Source: Ruminococcaceae bacterium UBA5450
GTDB taxonomy: Bacteria; Bacillota; Clostridia; Oscillospirales; Acutalibacteraceae
DNA length: 8,584 bases
Direction of reading: 5' to 3'
NCBI GenBank assembly: GCA_002424295.1
Contig: DIQY01000043.1
Coordinates: 368 to 8,951, forward strand
Shown here: in pieces, positions 6,665-8,584 of the stretch
How the letters are laid out: every line of letters starts with the position of its first letter
How positions within the stretch are numbered: the first letter of the stretch is position 1
Position numbers and translations under genes: made by a program
Notes under the pieces: model-generated
What the model saw: only the letters and a program-made list of their open reading frames with translations
Told to the model about the DNA's origin: nothing
Database searches by the model: none

Positions 6665-7261
6665 GCTTATCTCTGTTTTATGATCTTTAATGATTTTATC
6701 AATCAAACCATATTCCAAAGCTTCTTCCGGAGTCATAAAATGATCCCGATCAGTATCACGCATAATATTTTCGATCGGCTGACCAGTACGCTCTGCAAGG
6801 ATTTGATTCAATAATTCCTTTTTCTTTGCCAAGTAGCCAGCATGAATCATGATATCAGATACCTGTGATTGAGGGAGGCCTCCGCTTGGCTGATGAATCA
6901 AAATATCAGTGTGCGGCAATGAAAAACGTTTTCCCTTTGCGCCGGCGGTGAGAAGGAACGCTCCCATACTGGCAGCTAATCCCATGCAGATAGTCGACAC
7001 ATCACATTTAATATACTGCATCGTATCATAAATTGCCATACCGGCTGTCACAGAACCGCCGGGGCTGTTGATATAAAGACTGATATCCTTCGTAGGATCC
7101 TGTCCTTCCAGATACAACAGCTGTGCTACTACTAGATTAGCGGAAGTATCTGTGACTTCTTCTGTCAACATAATGATACGGTCATTTAATAGGCGGGAAA
7201 AAATATCATAAGAACGCTCGCCATGGTTTGTTTGTTCAATTACATATGGAACTAAACTCAT
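6659..7261 (-). CDS. clpP: ATP-dependent Clp protease proteolytic subunit ClpP
   Basis: ClpP forms the tetradecameric serine-protease chamber that degrades proteins fed by ClpX. The 200-residue sequence contains the oxyanion segment INSPGGSV (64-71), catalytic S98 in GLAASMGA, H123 in ILIHQP, and the acidic member of the triad at D173 in RDTDRDHF. The N-terminus MSLVPYVIEQT is the typical axial-loop start with little or no propeptide. The segment after His123 reads PSGGLPQSQVSD, one residue longer than the PLGGAQGQATE-like loop I recall from Bacillus and Staphylococcus ClpP, which moves the catalytic Asp by one position. SD GGAGG (plus 7271-7275) lies 9 nt before the ATG. It follows tig by 50 bp and its stop codon is part of the clpX ribosome-binding site. 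Confidence 0.97.
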   Translation of the reverse strand: MSLVPYVIEQTNHGERSYDIFSRLLNDRIIMLTEEVTDTSANLVVAQLLYLEGQDPTKDISLYINSPGGSVTAGMAIYDTMQYIKCDVSTICMGLAASMGAFLLTAGAKGKRFSLPHTDILIHQPSGGLPQSQVSDIMIHAGYLAKKKELLNQILAERTGQPIENIMRDTDRDHFMTPEEALEYGLIDKIIKDHKTEISR

Positions 7262-7311
7262 TTAAAATTGCCTCCAAACTTCATTAAAAGATTAGGCAAA
7301 AGAGAGGCAGC

Positions 7312-8584
7312 TTATTCAGCTGAAGTCTCTGATTCTTTCTTTTCGCTTTTTTCTTTTGTTGTTTTCGCTTTTGAAGACTTGGCTGTTTTTTCTTTTGACT
7401 TCTCAGCAGATTTGCTGTCTTCGCCTTCCGTAACAATTGCATTATCCCGGACGAAATCCATTGCTTTTCCAGCTTTTAAGTCTTTGGAAAGGTCTTCTGC
7501 AGGAATCGCTTTTTTCACTTTATCAACGTCAAGGTGATACCCTTCAGCCAACTTCTGGTATTCTTTTTCAAGGTCTTCTTCTGTAGGCTTTACATTTTCC
7601 AGTTCAGCAATTTTTTCAAGTGCCAGACGCAGTTTTACCTGACGCTCAGCCTGCGGGCGCATATTCTCGCGCATCGCTTTTTTGTCCATGCCGGTATATT
7701 TCATATAGGATTCCAAATTGAGTCCCTGAGACTGCAGCCGATAAGCAAATTCATTGATATCCTCATTGATGCGATTTTCAAACATTGCTGCAGGAATTTC
7801 TCCTTGGAGCAGTTCAACCATCTTATCAATCAGCTGATTGTCAACATCATCTTTTGCAGCATTTTCGCGGCTCTCGGTCAGCTTCTTTTCAACATCCTTC
7901 TTATATTCATCCAGAGTATCAAAGTCGCTGACGTCTTTTGCAAAATCATCATCTAATTCCGGAAGTTCTTCCTTCTTGACCTCATGTACTTTGACCTTAA
8001 AGACAGCTTCTTTTCCCTTTAAACTTTCTTCCTGGTAATCTTCAGGGAAGGTCACAGTGATATCAAATTCATCATTTGCTTTATGACCGACGACCTGATC
8101 TTCAAATCCGGGGATAAACTGTCCAGCTCCAAGATTCAAGCTGTAATTTTCAGCTTTACCACCCTCAAAAGCTTTTCCATCGACAAAGCCTTCAAAATCG
8201 ATCTCTGCAATATCGCCGTTCTGAGCAGCACGATCTTCTACAGTGACCATCCGAGCATTCCGTTCCTGTATTTTCTTCAGTTCAGCAACAATATCATCTT
8301 CAGTGACTGTTACAGGAGGTTTTTTTGCTTCAATGCCCTTATAATTTTCGATAGTAACTTCTGGTTTTGTAGTAATAGTTGCTTTAAAAACGAGGCCTTC
8401 TTTTTCAGCAGAGACCAAGTCAAAATCAATTTTGTCCTCAATCATTTCCAGATTAGCAGCTTTTACAGCTTCTTCCAGAGCGCTGGGATAAACCTCATTG
8501 ATGGCATCCTCATAGAAAACATTTGCGCCATAATATTTTTCAATAAAAGAACGCGGAGCCTTTCCTTTACGGAATCCCGGAATA
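7312..8584 (-). CDS. tig: Trigger factor (5' end outside window)
   Basis: Trigger factor is the ribosome-bound chaperone and peptidyl-prolyl isomerase that meets nascent chains at the exit tunnel. The frame is open to the right edge, with the first full codon at 8583-8581. The first visible residues include the ribosome-docking signature GFRKGKAP, so roughly 40 N-terminal residues are missing; the methionine at 8445 is internal. In-window residues up to about 116 belong to the ribosome-binding domain, about 118-204 to the FKBP-type PPIase domain (GDIAEIDFEGFVDG, then LGAGQFIPGFE), and about 205-389 to the helical chaperone domain. The last 34 residues are a Lys/Glu/Ser-rich tail absent from Escherichia coli trigger factor. 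Total length would be about 460, longer than the usual 420-435. No clear terminator separates it from clpP. Confidence 0.97.
   Translation of the reverse strand, partial: IPGFRKGKAPRSFIEKYYGANVFYEDAINEVYPSALEEAVKAANLEMIEDKIDFDLVSAEKEGLVFKATITTKPEVTIENYKGIEAKKPPVTVTEDDIVAELKKIQERNARMVTVEDRAAQNGDIAEIDFEGFVDGKAFEGGKAENYSLNLGAGQFIPGFEDQVVGHKANDEFDITVTFPEDYQEESLKGKEAVFKVKVHEVKKEELPELDDDFAKDVSDFDTLDEYKKDVEKKLTESRENAAKDDVDNQLIDKMVELLQGEIPAAMFENRINEDINEFAYRLQSQGLNLESYMKYTGMDKKAMRENMRPQAERQVKLRLALEKIAELENVKPTEEDLEKEYQKLAEGYHLDVDKVKKAIPAEDLSKDLKAGKAMDFVRDNAIVTEGEDSKSAEKSKEKTAKSSKAKTTKEKSEKKESETSAE

Noticed and set aside
7262..7311. A CIRCE element or CtsR box in the gap upstream of clpP
   Set aside because: I looked for the TTAGCACTC/GAGTGCTAA repeat and the heptad repeat and saw neither. 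Heat-shock control, if any, would act upstream of tig, outside the window.
7975..7996. Two GGTCAA-type heptads on the minus strand resembling a CtsR operator
   Set aside because: The spacing is 8 nt where CtsR sites have about 3, and both lie in the tig coding frame as Lys-Val-Lys codons, so coincidence is enough.
107..8038. Open frames of 60-140 codons on the plus strand, and a few secondary minus-strand frames inside lysA, lon and clpX
   Set aside because: All overlap well-supported genes in other frames and show no recognisable motifs or domains; they are shadow frames.
8443..8445. A trigger factor start at the ATG at 8445
   Set aside because: The frame stays open to the right edge and the upstream part encodes the conserved GFRKGKAP ribosome-docking motif, so this methionine is internal.
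1..8584. A previously undescribed defence, mobile or biosynthetic system
   Set aside because: Every gene belongs to a well-known housekeeping family, gaps are short, and there are no transposase, integrase, CRISPR repeat, tRNA or rRNA sequences.

Overview
The window looks like chromosomal housekeeping DNA from a low-to-moderate GC Bacillota, most likely a member of the Clostridia related to the Oscillospirales/Ruminococcaceae. This rests on gene order (tig, clpP and clpX together, then lon and ysxC), on Shine-Dalgarno sites of the AGGAG/AAGGAG type, on a YerC-type TrpR relative, and on a Lys/Glu-rich tail on trigger factor. The genus cannot be fixed from the sequence alone.

All eight genes lie on the minus strand, so transcription runs from high to low coordinates. 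In that order they are: tig (trigger factor, 5' end outside the window), clpP, clpX, lon, ysxC, lysA, a yerC-like regulator, and a class I SAM-dependent methyltransferase that is cut short at the left edge. Spacing is tight: 50 bp tig-clpP, 4 bp clpP-clpX, 84 bp clpX-lon, 15 bp lon-ysxC, 6 bp ysxC-lysA, 71 bp lysA-yerC, and a 4-bp ATGA overlap between yerC and the methyltransferase. No stretch over 300 bases lacks a gene.

The right two thirds form a protein-quality-control unit. Trigger factor receives nascent chains at the ribosome, ClpXP unfolds and degrades tagged or damaged proteins, and Lon is the second ATP-dependent protease. YsxC adds a GTPase for 50S subunit assembly. The left third carries lysine synthesis (lysA), a small DNA-binding regulator and the methyltransferase. 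A U-tract hairpin between clpX and lon and a candidate sigma-A promoter before yerC are the only places where the long unit appears to be subdivided.

I found no new biological system: no mobile element, CRISPR array, RNA gene or defence cassette. The most unusual sequence feature is at the left edge. A perfect 28-bp inverted repeat there copies part of the methyltransferase coding sequence back on itself and ends its reading frame. It looks more like a foldback junction (assembly or amplification artefact, or a true inversion) than a regulatory hairpin. Smaller points of interest are the TTG start of clpX, whose ribosome-binding site contains the clpP stop codon, the absence of lonB between clpX and lon, and an atypical loop next to the ClpP active site.
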